DNA of 64,000 nucleotides, taken from contig CASDVP010000002.1 in assembly GCA_949284445.1 (NCBI GenBank), forward strand, positions 62,001 through 126,000. Reading direction: 5' to 3'. Source of the DNA: an uncultured Bacillota bacterium (GTDB lineage: Bacteria; Bacillota_I; Bacilli_A; RFN20; CAG-288). The first letter of the stretch is position 1; every line of letters starts with the position of its first letter. The notes beneath the pieces are model-generated. The model ran no database searches. It was not told the origin of the DNA and saw only the letters and a list, made by a program, of their open reading frames with translations. Of this stretch, positions 16,956 through 26,993 are shown one piece after another. Made by a program: the position numbers and the translations under genes.

Positions 16956-18221
16956 ATGGTTATAACTTTTGTATTAGATATGTTCGGTTCCAGTAACAAC
17001 GGAACGACTGTTACCTGTATGCGAACCGCTCGCATATTGAGAGAACGTGGAAACGAAGTGCGTATCATCGCTTATATACCAAAAGACCATGAGGACTTAT
17101 CGATGTATAAAGTTTTACCATGTGATAGATTTGTGGTTCCTTTTTTTGATAAATTGATTTTAGACAATGGAATGGTGATTGCAAAAGGCGATTATAAAAC
17201 GATCGCTGAATTCATCAAAGGCTCTGATATCGTCCATTGTATGCTACCATTTTATTTAGCAAAACAAGTCAGAAGAGTTGCGACTATAATGGGCATTCCA
17301 GTAACTTCTGCTTTTCATGTTCAACCAGAAAATGTTTCTTATAATCTCAATATGGGCAAGATAAAGCCGCTGAATTCTTTCATCTATTTTTTATTTAAAA
17401 AATGGCTTTATAGATATACTCGTTTAGTTCATACACCATCAGAAATGATGAAGGATCAGATGATCAAACATCATTATAAAAATGAGATCTGTGCGATTTC
17501 AAATGGTGTATCTAATCGCTTTAAGCCTTTTTTCACTGGCAAACCTGACCAATACAAAGACAAATATATCATCTTGATGATCGGAAGATATTCTCGTGAA
17601 AAAAGACAAGATTTGATTTTTAAAGCCATAGGACATAGTAAATATAATTCCAAGATTCAATTGATTCTCTGCGGTCAAGGCCCATTGCTTAATAAATATC
17701 AAAAATTATCTAAGAAATATTTAGTCAATCCTTGCAAATTCGGATTTATGTCGCAAGAAGCATTAGCCAAGACTATCAATTTTGCTGATTTATATATTCA
17801 TTCTTCAGATGCGGAAAGCGAAGCTATCTCCTGCATTGAGGCTTTCAGTTGTGGTCTTGTACCTGTCATTTCCGATTCCAAACTCTCTGCTACTAATCAT
17901 TTTGCAATAGATAAGCGCTGTTTGTTTAAAGCTGGCGATTATAAATCATTGAAAGATAGAATCGAATATTTTATTGAACACCCAGAAGTTAAAAATGAAT
18001 TATCAGCAAAATATATCGAATACGGACGTTCATTTGCACTTGATAAATGCGTTGGACAGTTAGAAGAGATGTTCAATAGAGAGATCGTTTTATATAAAGA
18101 AGATCAAAAATACGAACGCTGTTATTTCACCAGCTATCACGAGAGAAGAAAACTGCGCAAAGTAGCTAATATCATTGGAAATAAAAAGCCTTGTATTTAT
18201 AAGAAAACTATCAAGCACTGA
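16956..18221 (+). CDS. Glycosyltransferase family 4 (GT-B fold)
   Basis: 421 aa. The N-terminal Rossmann half starts FVLDMFGSSNNGTTVTCMRTARILRERG, a donor/acceptor glycine-rich loop as in retaining GT4 enzymes. The C-terminal half has ISNGV, IGRYSREKRQDLI and the E-x7-E-like SSDAESEAISCIEAFSCGLVPV, which binds the nucleotide sugar. It resembles glycolipid-forming or polysaccharide glycosyltransferases such as diacylglycerol glucosyltransferases. Acceptor and sugar are not determined. It is monocistronic and its last 11 bp overlap the end of the mutM-coaE fusion on the other strand. Confidence 0.85.
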   Translation: MVITFVLDMFGSSNNGTTVTCMRTARILRERGNEVRIIAYIPKDHEDLSMYKVLPCDRFVVPFFDKLILDNGMVIAKGDYKTIAEFIKGSDIVHCMLPFYLAKQVRRVATIMGIPVTSAFHVQPENVSYNLNMGKIKPLNSFIYFLFKKWLYRYTRLVHTPSEMMKDQMIKHHYKNEICAISNGVSNRFKPFFTGKPDQYKDKYIILMIGRYSREKRQDLIFKAIGHSKYNSKIQLILCGQGPLLNKYQKLSKKYLVNPCKFGFMSQEALAKTINFADLYIHSSDAESEAISCIEAFSCGLVPVISDSKLSATNHFAIDKRCLFKAGDYKSLKDRIEYFIEHPEVKNELSAKYIEYGRSFALDKCVGQLEEMFNREIVLYKEDQKYERCYFTSYHERRKLRKVANIIGNKKPCIYKKTIKH

Positions 18222-19602
18222 GTTTTTCTTCGATCTCAGTAACGATCTTTTTCACTTCTTGATATAGATGTTCTTTGCTATAGTCAGTTTTGATGATGAA
18301 ATCCAAGCGATGACGATTCTTATCATAGGAGTTTAAATCATTGAAGAGCAGCTTTTCTTCAATGTTTTTTTCACCTCGTTCTTTTAGGTGATCTTTTTGA
18401 TTTTCGCTCTCTGTACCTAATAAAAATGTCATCTCTTTATCTATTTTGCTTTCAAATAATAACGGGACTTCTAAGGCTTTGTTCACACCATCATGCTTTA
18501 TGATGAATTCACGCGCTTTTGTCTTGATGATTGGATATAAAAAGTTTTGATACCTGATACGAAATGTTTTATCTTCTAATAGCAGTGAAGATAATATATC
18601 TTTATTGAATTTTGGTGTGAATAATTGCGGAAATATAACCTGTAATTGCTCTAAAAAGGCCTCGTTCTGATAAAGCTTTTTGACTTCTTCATCAGCGGAA
18701 AAGATGACATACCCGAAGTCTTGGAAGTACGAAGTGACGAGACTTTTTCCAGTCGCTATCTTTCCAGTTATGCCGATTGAGATTCCAGTGTGTTGACATT
18801 TTGGGCAGAAGGAAGTTCCACGACCGTTTAACTTTGTTTTTTGAATTTTAAAGGTGTGACATTTATGACAGATTTTACCCTCGCGAGAATAGACTTGTAA
18901 GAAGTCTTGGAAATTACCATGCACGTTCTCAGCAGGCTTATAACTTTTAACTGTTGATCCTTGATTTAAAATAGCAAGTTCAAGAATACGTTTGGATTCT
19001 AATAAGATTCTATCTGTTTCATCTTTGCTCAGATCAGCCCCTTTTTTAAAAGGCGATATCTGGGCTGCAAACAGGACTTCATCAGCATAGATATTGCCTA
19101 ATCCTGACATGATGGTCTGATCCAAAAGCAATTCTTTGATCGGCTTATTATAGTGATTATATCTTTCTTTTAAGTGTTCGCTATCCTCGATTTCAAAGGG
19201 CTCTGGTCCTAACTTATCAACTGGACTTTCAGAATTTTCTTTCAAATAATAACTGACACCGAATTTTCTCGTGTCGTAAAATGCTAAGCCTTTTTCACTA
19301 TCTTTAAAAGGAATGAACAATGATAAATGTTTTGTGGAGTGTTCTTTTTTATCAACGACAAATAGTTTACCTTCCATCCGCAAATGAAAAAGCAATTGAT
19401 GATCATTACTGAGATGAATCATCAAAAATTTTCCTCTGCGAGATAAAGAGTTGATCCTTGTTCCGATGACTCCTTTTCTATATTCATCTAAATCGGTTTT
19501 GATAAGCGGTGAATAATAGATAGTAGGTTCGAGTAAGATTTTTCCGATGATTTCTTTTTCTAAAGTTCGTTTTACTGTTTCTACTTCTGGTAATTCTGGC
19601 AT
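18211..19602 (-). CDS. mutM-coaE: Bifunctional formamidopyrimidine-DNA glycosylase / dephospho-CoA kinase fusion
   Basis: I place the start at 19602 because Fpg needs Pro as the second residue: the protein then begins MPELPEVETV, one base after the polA stop. Residues 1-270 are MutM: catalytic Pro2/Glu3, the beta-lyase Lys near 58, and the zinc finger C245/C248...C266/C269 with Arg in the NGRGT loop. Without any break the frame continues into CoaE: P-loop GITGKIATGKS (277-287), then FSADEEVKKLY and EVPLLFES, ending near residue 463. MutM removes oxidised guanine; CoaE performs the last step of CoA synthesis. The order polA-mutM-(gap)-coaE in Bacillus suggests fusion of neighbours. Both parts keep key residues. 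Confidence 0.9.
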   Translation of the reverse strand: MPELPEVETVKRTLEKEIIGKILLEPTIYYSPLIKTDLDEYRKGVIGTRINSLSRRGKFLMIHLSNDHQLLFHLRMEGKLFVVDKKEHSTKHLSLFIPFKDSEKGLAFYDTRKFGVSYYLKENSESPVDKLGPEPFEIEDSEHLKERYNHYNKPIKELLLDQTIMSGLGNIYADEVLFAAQISPFKKGADLSKDETDRILLESKRILELAILNQGSTVKSYKPAENVHGNFQDFLQVYSREGKICHKCHTFKIQKTKLNGRGTSFCPKCQHTGISIGITGKIATGKSLVTSYFQDFGYVIFSADEEVKKLYQNEAFLEQLQVIFPQLFTPKFNKDILSSLLLEDKTFRIRYQNFLYPIIKTKAREFIIKHDGVNKALEVPLLFESKIDKEMTFLLGTESENQKDHLKERGEKNIEEKLLFNDLNSYDKNRHRLDFIIKTDYSKEHLYQEVKKIVTEIEEKLSA

Positions 19603-19603
19603 T

Positions 19604-22225
19604 TTAATGCGCCTCATACCATGTTTCAGCAGCGGCACCGTCAACTTTTAAAGGGACGGTTAATGGCATCGCTGTTTCCATGGCCTTTCTTAATAATGGC
19701 TCGACCGTATTTAATTCTTCCTTTGGAACTGAAAATAATAATTCATCATGGATCTGTAAGATGATTTTGGTTTTATAAGATTTTAAGATATCGAAACATT
19801 TGATCATTGCTACTTTTATCAAGTCAGCAGCAGATCCTTGGATGACTGAATTGACTGCGGCTCTTTCTGAAAAAGCGCGTAAAGCTTTGTTAGAAGAATT
19901 GATATCTTTGAGATAACGTCGGCGATTCAAGATGGTTGTTACATATCCGTTAGTCCTAGCAAAATTGATACATTGCTTTTGAAATTCGTCGATTCCTGTG
20001 AATGTATCTTTGAATGATTCGATCAATTCTTTAGCTTCTTCACGTGAGATTTCTAATTGTTGTGATAATCCATAACTAGAGATTCCATAAATGATACCAA
20101 AATTGACCGCTTTAGCTTTTCTTCTCATATCAGGAGTCACTTCTTCAATCGGAACTTTAAACACACGGCCAGCAGTCGCAGTATGAATATCTAATCCTTC
20201 ATTAAAAATCTCTTTGAGAATCTTGATATCACCTAAATGGGCGAGCATTCTCAGTTCGATCTGAGAATAATCTAAGGAGAGAATCAGATGATCTTTATCA
20301 GGATAGAAGAAGGCTTTGCGAATATTTTTTCCTTCAGCAGAACGGATCGAAATGTTTTGAAGATTTGGTTCACTCATCGATAAACGACCAGTAGCAGTCA
20401 AAGCTTGGTTATATATCGCATGTATTTTGTGATCGGCCTGTAAATGCTTTGGTAAAGCAGATGTATAGGTTGAAACCAATTTGCTGAAGAGGCGGTATTT
20501 GATGATCAACGGGATCACAGGATGATCATTTATATGAGACATGAGAACTTCCGAAGAGGTCCCTTTTTCATTCTTAAATCTTTTGATGCCTAAATCAGTG
20601 AAGAGGACTTGGTCTAGCTGCTTAGGTGAATTAAGATTGAACTTTTTACCGATCAATTGATAGATATCTTGTTTAGTATCTTCGACGATCTGACTGTATT
20701 CGTTGTTGATTTTTTCTAAGGTATCTTTATCTAACGGAAAACCTTCGATTTCCATGTTAGCGATGACTCTTGCTAAAGGTAACTCAACATTCTTAAAGAG
20801 CTCTAAAGATTCATTTTCTTTTAACTTGCTGATGACATCATCTTTTAATAAGAGAGTATTAGCGATGATCTGATCAGAAAGCCTTTCATCAGCTTTCAAA
20901 TCTATATCATATGAGATGAAGAGATCCTTGACTTTTTGACCGGAATTCGGATTGACTAAATAAGTCGCTAATAATAAGTCAAAATCGATTCCTTCAATAG
21001 CATCAAAGCCATTTCTATTGAGCAGTACTAATAAACTTTTGTAATCGTAACATGCAATATGTTTCTCTTTTTTTAAGAATGATTTAAAATCTTTATCTTT
21101 TAAAGCATCTTCTTTGCTTAAATAAAAAATAGTATCTTTTGTAGCTAATGAAAAGCCTCTTAATTCATCGACATTTTCATTGACATAATCAGAGTCATAT
21201 GAGATTCCGATGATATCATCTTTAATCTCTGAGAAAGCATGGATATCTTTCTTTGTAAATTTATGAACATCATTTTTAACATCCTCTGTTTCATCGATAT
21301 CAAACAGCCTCATCTGCAGAGCGAAATCATCAACTAAGCCGGTGAGCGTATCGATTTTTTTCAAAAAAGAATGCATTTCATATTTCTGATAGAAAGCTGC
21401 TAATTTGCTCTTAATATACGGCTTATATTCCGCTTTTTCATAATCTTCTTTCATGTCGATATCAGTGTCGATCGTAGCTAAATGCTTAAAAAAGAGGGCT
21501 TCTTTTTCACCAGCTACTATTTTTTGATTGATTTTAGAATCTTGATGTTCTTTACAATATTGAATCAATTCTTCTAAATGACCATGTTCATTTAAGAGTT
21601 TCTTAGCGGTTTTCTCTCCTACACCTGCGATTCCTTTATAATTGTCTGAAGGATCACCAGCGATACCTTTGAAATCAGTTATCTGATCTGGATTTAATCC
21701 GAAAAGTTCATGCAAATTGCTTTGAGTATAGAGGATAGTTTCTTTCAATCCTTTTTTGGGAACTTCAATGATAACATTATCTTTGATCGATAAAAGCTGT
21801 AAAAAATCTTTATCCGATGAGAAAAGACGGACTTCTTGATCGGTGTTACTAGCGTATCTAGCCATTGACCCAGCTAGGTCATCAGCTTCATATCCAGGAA
21901 CTTCTTTCCAGTAGATATTCATCGCATCTAATAATTCTCTCGCCATGCTGAATTGCATTATCAGCTCGACCGGGCAAGGTGCTCTTTGGGCTTTATACTC
22001 ATCAAATTCTTGACTGCGCTTAGTCGGTTTATCAGTATCAAAAGCGACGAATAAATGATCACCGCTCTTCACTTCAGCTTTGATCTTTTTGATCAGGTTA
22101 TGAAATGCAAAAACCGCATTAGTCGGTGTCCCAAAACTGGTTTTCATGAAGTTACCAGTATAGGCGGTGGAATAATATGCTCTGAATAATAAAGAGTTTC
22201 CGTCAACAATATAAGTTTTACTCAT
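19604..22225 (-). CDS. polA: DNA polymerase I
   Basis: 873 aa, the normal Gram-positive length. The N-terminal 5'-3' exonuclease (about 1-290) has FVAFDTDKPTKRSQEF and GVGEKTAKKLL (helix-hairpin-helix). The middle 3'-5' exonuclease-like domain seems degenerate, as in Bacillus PolA. The polymerase motifs are A LSLDYSQIELRMLAHL, B RRKAKAVNFGIIYG and C QIHDELLF. Function is gap filling, repair and Okazaki processing. The start overlaps the dnaE end by 8 bp, and mutM-coaE begins one base after the stop, so dnaE-polA-mutM::coaE is one operon. Confidence 0.97.
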   Translation of the reverse strand: MSKTYIVDGNSLLFRAYYSTAYTGNFMKTSFGTPTNAVFAFHNLIKKIKAEVKSGDHLFVAFDTDKPTKRSQEFDEYKAQRAPCPVELIMQFSMARELLDAMNIYWKEVPGYEADDLAGSMARYASNTDQEVRLFSSDKDFLQLLSIKDNVIIEVPKKGLKETILYTQSNLHELFGLNPDQITDFKGIAGDPSDNYKGIAGVGEKTAKKLLNEHGHLEELIQYCKEHQDSKINQKIVAGEKEALFFKHLATIDTDIDMKEDYEKAEYKPYIKSKLAAFYQKYEMHSFLKKIDTLTGLVDDFALQMRLFDIDETEDVKNDVHKFTKKDIHAFSEIKDDIIGISYDSDYVNENVDELRGFSLATKDTIFYLSKEDALKDKDFKSFLKKEKHIACYDYKSLLVLLNRNGFDAIEGIDFDLLLATYLVNPNSGQKVKDLFISYDIDLKADERLSDQIIANTLLLKDDVISKLKENESLELFKNVELPLARVIANMEIEGFPLDKDTLEKINNEYSQIVEDTKQDIYQLIGKKFNLNSPKQLDQVLFTDLGIKRFKNEKGTSSEVLMSHINDHPVIPLIIKYRLFSKLVSTYTSALPKHLQADHKIHAIYNQALTATGRLSMSEPNLQNISIRSAEGKNIRKAFFYPDKDHLILSLDYSQIELRMLAHLGDIKILKEIFNEGLDIHTATAGRVFKVPIEEVTPDMRRKAKAVNFGIIYGISSYGLSQQLEISREEAKELIESFKDTFTGIDEFQKQCINFARTNGYVTTILNRRRYLKDINSSNKALRAFSERAAVNSVIQGSAADLIKVAMIKCFDILKSYKTKIILQIHDELLFSVPKEELNTVEPLLRKAMETAMPLTVPLKVDGAAAETWYEAH

Positions 22226-25166
22226 GTTTTAATACCTTTCTTCCTAAGACTATGATATCGATTGGAAAGACACGTTTCTTTTTGAAGTCACCTTTGACAG
22301 CGATGAAATAATTTTTTTCTATCTTTAACGGTTTAGATATTTCTACCATATAATCTCTATTACCATCAGTGACGCTCAACAAGTGATCTAACTCATATCT
22401 TGAATCGTCGATGACCAGAAGCGTTTTATAATTATTTTTTTGATAAATAGATGATAATTTTACCGAGAGAATAGCGCCTAGGACATCTTTTTCTAAATAT
22501 AATCTTTCGCCTAAATCTTCCTCATCATTTATCGGTGGTAATTTGTTTTCATCAAATCCCATGCGTGCAAATCCGAAGTATTCATAGATATGATTATTCA
22601 GTCCTTTTCTCGAAGGACAAATAGAATCGAATATGCCAGCTTGAATAAGAGGATTGATCTTTTTTTGTTTATCGCTAGTCATAAAATGATAAGTTCGTAA
22701 ACAGAAGTTATAAATTGATGTATAAGGACCGTTCTTATCTCTTTCAAGAGAGATCATTTTGAGATTATCATAATCGTTTCCGCTTATCGAATTGAGAGGT
22801 AAATATATTATTTTATCTTTTGTGAAGTTATAGCTTGATATATTTGAATGATTGATATCCGGAACAGAGATTTTATAATTCAACATCTCTAATTCAGTCT
22901 GTAAATTCTTCATTTCCTCTGTATTTAAGGAAGTGGTTTCCATCGCCGCAGAATAGAATTCTTCTGGATAATGTGTTTTGTAATAAAGCAAGGAATATGT
23001 GATCAAAGCGTAGGAGTAAGCATGGGATTTGTTGAAACCGTATCCAGCAAATCTTTCGATCATGCCATATATTTTTGTCGCTGTTTTTTCATCTGTTTTC
23101 TTGCAGGCAGAAGTTAAGAATTTTTGTTTATAACTATTGATCAAATTCAATTCCTTCTTTGATATAGCTCGTCTGAACAAGTCAGCATCAGAAGCTGAAA
23201 AATCTGCCATCACTTGAACGGCTTGAATGACCTGCTCTTGATAAATCATGATACCATAGGTGTCTTTTAAAACCGGTTCTAATAGTTCCGAGACATAATC
23301 GATTTTTTCTTCACCGTTTTTTCTTCTAGCAAATAATGGTATGTAATCTTTAGGACCAGGTCGATATAAAGCGAGAATAGCCGCTAAGTCGGTGAACTTT
23401 TCAGGCTTTACTGATTGTATCGTATAACTCATGCCTTTACTTTCTAATTGGAATATATCTGCTAAAAGCAATTTATTTAAAGTGATATAGGTTTCTTTAT
23501 CGTCTAAATTGTTGATTATATCAGGTAATTCTTTCTGTTTACTTTTGATTTTATTTTCGATGCTTTTGACTAAAGTCAAATTCGATAAAGCCAAGATATC
23601 AAACTTTAAGAAGCCCAGTCTTTCCATCGTGCTATATTCGTATTCGACAATGCCTTTTTCCCCATCGCTCATCGGACAAGTTTTATAAATATCATCTTCA
23701 GAGATGATGATGCCAACGGCATGCTGAGAAGTGTTTGATGGTAGACCTAAAAGACTGTCAGCCTTTTTAGCTATATCAAGGTAATATGGATCCTTTAATA
23801 GTTTTTCTAGCATCGGTCCATAATATCTATCTTTTAATGCATCATGAAAGTTTGTGACTTTATCTGATATAGAGACAGTCAAGTTTTTCAATCGGCTCGC
23901 ATTAAATGATAAGGCAGGTCCTATGAAGTTTAAGGCGCTTTTAGGTTTTAATCTTGTGAATGTGATGATTGGGCAGACTTTGCTAGTGCCATACTTCGCT
24001 ATCAAATATTGAACCACCTCATCACGTCTTTCATCTTCAAAGTCGATATCGATATCAGGCATCGAACTGCGCTTTGGATTTAAAAAACGTTCAAACGAAA
24101 GATTGAATTTTATCGGATCTAAATCGGTTATTTTTAAGGCAAAAGAAACTAATGATCCAGCTGCTGAACCTCTTCCAGGACCGACTTTTATATCGTTTCT
24201 TTTAGCGTATTGCACATAATCAGAAACCAGCAGAAAATAAGATGAAAAATGCATCTGTTTGATGATGTTCAACTCGTAATTTAAACGTGATAGATATTCT
24301 GGCTTAGCTTCATTGTTCAAACGTTCTAATAGACCTTCCATTGCTAATTTAGAAAGTATCACATCATCGTTTTCAAATGTTTTTAATGCTCCTCTCTTTT
24401 GAAAGAAAATAAACTTGCACTTGTTAGCTAGAACATTTGTTTGCCTGATATCTTCTGGTCGATATAGTGTTAATAAAACTTTTAGTGATAATAAAAAATA
24501 AGGTCCTGTTTCAGGAATATCAGATGCGACTTCTTTCCTCAGGCTTCTTTTATATAACTCAGTTTTATAATTGTCAGTCTTTTTTAAATAACAAGCTTTT
24601 GGAAAAGCTATGGTTTGATATTCACATCTCTCACAGTATTCATAAAGAGTTTTAACTGATTCTTGGTCATCTTGGCTATATATTGAAATTCCTAAGTAAA
24701 AATCATCTTTAAAAATTTTGCTGTAATTCAACAATACTGGTGAGATTGTTGTTAAGAAAGTTTCATCATAAAAATCTATGTCATCACAATCGATGATCAA
24801 GGCAAGACCTTCATGCAATGGATTTATATGATTAGTTCCTAAAACAGGTGTTTTTGTTGAAATTAATTTGCAGAGATTTCGATAGCCTTTTTCGTTTAGC
24901 ACATATAAAACAGCATTGAGAGTTCTCAGTGGTAAGCAAGCTAATTTTATGCGGTAGCCATATATAGGCTTGATATCATTATTGAGACAAGCATCTGCTA
25001 GATATGGATAAGCATAAAGTTTGCTATCTGCAATTCCGATCGCTTGATAAGTCAATTTTTTTGCTCGCTTAGCATAGTCGTCCAATTCGATAGTTGATTC
25101 GCCGATTTCAAAGCAACTCTGTGTGTTTAACTGACAATAAAACATATAAATATTATAAACTAGCAA
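22218..25166 (-). CDS. dnaE: DNA polymerase III alpha subunit, DnaE type
   Basis: 982 aa, shorter than most DnaE (about 1100-1160); the C-terminal OB region is reduced. The catalytic block MPDIDIDFEDERRDEVVQYL and GRGSAAGSLVSFAL are clear, as is YGIMIYQEQVIQ. The N-terminal PHP domain starts MFYCQLNTQS where active PHP domains have HxHSxYS, so its metal-binding histidines are lost. I prefer the TTG at 25166 because GGAG stands 8 nt upstream; ATG at 25145 is the alternative and has TATAAT 6 nt before it. It is the first gene of the dnaE-polA-mutM::coaE operon. The 285 bp upstream (25167-25451) show nothing definite. Confidence 0.93.
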   Translation of the reverse strand: MLVYNIYMFYCQLNTQSCFEIGESTIELDDYAKRAKKLTYQAIGIADSKLYAYPYLADACLNNDIKPIYGYRIKLACLPLRTLNAVLYVLNEKGYRNLCKLISTKTPVLGTNHINPLHEGLALIIDCDDIDFYDETFLTTISPVLLNYSKIFKDDFYLGISIYSQDDQESVKTLYEYCERCEYQTIAFPKACYLKKTDNYKTELYKRSLRKEVASDIPETGPYFLLSLKVLLTLYRPEDIRQTNVLANKCKFIFFQKRGALKTFENDDVILSKLAMEGLLERLNNEAKPEYLSRLNYELNIIKQMHFSSYFLLVSDYVQYAKRNDIKVGPGRGSAAGSLVSFALKITDLDPIKFNLSFERFLNPKRSSMPDIDIDFEDERRDEVVQYLIAKYGTSKVCPIITFTRLKPKSALNFIGPALSFNASRLKNLTVSISDKVTNFHDALKDRYYGPMLEKLLKDPYYLDIAKKADSLLGLPSNTSQHAVGIIISEDDIYKTCPMSDGEKGIVEYEYSTMERLGFLKFDILALSNLTLVKSIENKIKSKQKELPDIINNLDDKETYITLNKLLLADIFQLESKGMSYTIQSVKPEKFTDLAAILALYRPGPKDYIPLFARRKNGEEKIDYVSELLEPVLKDTYGIMIYQEQVIQAVQVMADFSASDADLFRRAISKKELNLINSYKQKFLTSACKKTDEKTATKIYGMIERFAGYGFNKSHAYSYALITYSLLYYKTHYPEEFYSAAMETTSLNTEEMKNLQTELEMLNYKISVPDINHSNISSYNFTKDKIIYLPLNSISGNDYDNLKMISLERDKNGPYTSIYNFCLRTYHFMTSDKQKKINPLIQAGIFDSICPSRKGLNNHIYEYFGFARMGFDENKLPPINDEEDLGERLYLEKDVLGAILSVKLSSIYQKNNYKTLLVIDDSRYELDHLLSVTDGNRDYMVEISKPLKIEKNYFIAVKGDFKKKRVFPIDIIVLGRKVLKHE

Positions 25167-25451
25167 ACTTTTATCTCCTATAAATTTGCTATTTCTTTTA
25201 TTCGATATTAAGAAAAATAAAACGCATTAATTTGTGTTTTCTCACGATTGTTCAAGCATACTAAAACACGTTCAAAAAAAATCAGTCCTAAAATCGATGC
25301 TTAATAGTCTCTTTTTTAACTGCGTTTTGTCCCAGAACAGTCTATATGTTGAAAATCAGAGCTATAAATATCATTTTTGACTTTTTTCTAACTTTACTAA
25401 TGACATTGTTTCGCTTAATATTTTATCGAATATATTAGCGAGGTCGATATC

Positions 25452-26174
25452 ATGGACGATAACATCATATATGGACGCATTCCAGTCATAAATGCATTGT
25501 TGAGTAAAAGCAAACCCGTTCGTATCTTTTTAAAAGCTTCAGATGAAAGAATAGAATCTCTTGCGAGAGAGAAAAATGTTGCTATCAAAAGAGTAACTCA
25601 AGCTGAGCTAGATAAATTGACTGATAAGAGCAACCATCAAGGTGTTTGTTGTTCACTTCCTCGTTTTGAATATGCGGATCTTAAAGCTGAATTATCAAAA
25701 ATAGATGCTAAAAAAGAAAGCACTGTTCTGATATTAGATGGTATTGAAGATCCTGTTAATTTTGGTTCTATGATACGCACCTCAGTCGCTTTCAGCGTAG
25801 ATATGATCATCATCGGAAAGAATCGCCAAGTTCAAGTGAATGGTACTGTTGCGAAAGTTGCGACTGGTTCACAAGTGTTTATACCTATCGTTCAAGTCGC
25901 TAATATTTCTCAAGCGATCGCTGAATTAAAAAAGCATCAATTTTGGATGGTAGCCGCTGCTGGAGAAGGTGATTCAGTCTACGATGAAATAGACTATTCA
26001 GGAAAGATCGGATTGATCATCGGTTCAGAAGGCTTTGGTATTTCTAAGCTTGTAAGAAAAAATTCTGATTTTATCGCCTCTATTCCTATGAATAATAACG
26101 TGACTGCTTTAAACGCCTCTATCGCTTGCAGTATTTTTCTAGCTCAAATTTCTTCTTATAGAAGACATAAATAA
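25452..26174 (+). CDS. rlmB: 23S rRNA (guanosine-2'-O)-methyltransferase, TrmH/SpoU family
   Basis: 240 aa. A substrate-binding N-terminal domain (YGRIPVINALL) precedes a SPOUT trefoil-knot domain. Motif 1 is LDGIEDPVNFGSMIRTS, motif 2 is IIGSEGFGIS and motif 3 is IPMNNNVTALNASIACSI. Members methylate a ribose in 23S rRNA. The next gene 27 bp later is a sigma-like factor, matching the Bacillus order rlmB(yacO)-yacP-sigH with yacP missing. Confidence 0.9.
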   Translation: MDDNIIYGRIPVINALLSKSKPVRIFLKASDERIESLAREKNVAIKRVTQAELDKLTDKSNHQGVCCSLPRFEYADLKAELSKIDAKKESTVLILDGIEDPVNFGSMIRTSVAFSVDMIIIGKNRQVQVNGTVAKVATGSQVFIPIVQVANISQAIAELKKHQFWMVAAAGEGDSVYDEIDYSGKIGLIIGSEGFGISKLVRKNSDFIASIPMNNNVTALNASIACSIFLAQISSYRRHK

Positions 26175-26201
26175 AAATCAAACATCGGAGGTACAAAGCA
26201 T

Positions 26202-26921
26202 ATGAATGATACCAAATTTTTTGGTGTATCTTTAAAGACCTCTTTTATTCCGTTTTATGATGAAGTTGTTGCTAGGAGCAAAGAATGCGATGGGACAGCT
26301 GACCCTGAAGATCTGAACTATGTCGGATTATCGATAGGCGAGATGTGTGAATGCGATAAAGATAATAATGAGATCATTGACGAATATTTTGCTAGAGTGA
26401 AACTGAGTTTGAACGGTGTCTGTAGATATTACATAAGAAAATATCCGTATTTATCTATGGATAACTTATATAATTATTTACAGAATACAGCATTGATAGC
26501 ATTCAAAAAATTTCAAAATAGAAGAGGAGCATTTGATAATTTTTTCTTTAAGATGCTTCAACTGGGCTCCGCATATTATCGCATCAAAGAAGGCAAAGAT
26601 TTTTTGTCTGAGACTAAACGTTATGGGGTTAAAATGGGCTTTGATGAAAGCATGTTTTTCAACCACTCATATGATATGGCTCACGACACAAATTATGGAA
26701 AAAATATCAGGATAAAACTTGATTTAGAAGAATATTGCTCACGTTTTACTAAAAGAGAGCAACAGATTTTACAGATGTATCTTTATTCATATACTTTTAG
26801 GCAGATAGCTGCTTATAACAAAATTCCTTTATCAACCGCTTCCAATTTCGTTAGACGAGCCATGACTAATTTCGTTGATCATTATTTCAGTGATGGAACA
26901 TTACCTAATAGTGACATCTGA
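26202..26921 (+). CDS. Sigma-70-like RNA polymerase factor, SigH-like
   Basis: 239 aa. The middle (about 65-115) resembles sigma region 2 (a YLSMDNLYNYLQNTALIAFKKF stretch in place of the usual DLxQEG helix). The C-terminus has a region-4 helix-turn-helix: FTKREQQILQMYLYSYTFRQIA, then IPLSTASNFVRRAM. Its place directly after rlmB matches sigH in Bacillus and supports a divergent SigH. The ribosome site GGAGG is good. Both regions are diverged, so it may act on few promoters. The target regulon is unknown. Confidence 0.65.
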   Translation: MNDTKFFGVSLKTSFIPFYDEVVARSKECDGTADPEDLNYVGLSIGEMCECDKDNNEIIDEYFARVKLSLNGVCRYYIRKYPYLSMDNLYNYLQNTALIAFKKFQNRRGAFDNFFFKMLQLGSAYYRIKEGKDFLSETKRYGVKMGFDESMFFNHSYDMAHDTNYGKNIRIKLDLEEYCSRFTKREQQILQMYLYSYTFRQIAAYNKIPLSTASNFVRRAMTNFVDHYFSDGTLPNSDI

Positions 26922-26979
26922 TTTATAGATAAAAGGATATTTTTAGACAATTTCTATTATTTTTAATGTCCTAGCAAAG

Positions 26980-26985
26980 TATAAT
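26980..26985 (+). promoter_or_regulatory. -10 box giving a leaderless mscS mRNA
   Basis: A perfect TATAAT ends 8 nt before the ATG at 26994 and no Shine-Dalgarno is present. The -35 is poor. Confidence 0.5.
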
Positions 26986-26993
26986 TAATAGCG

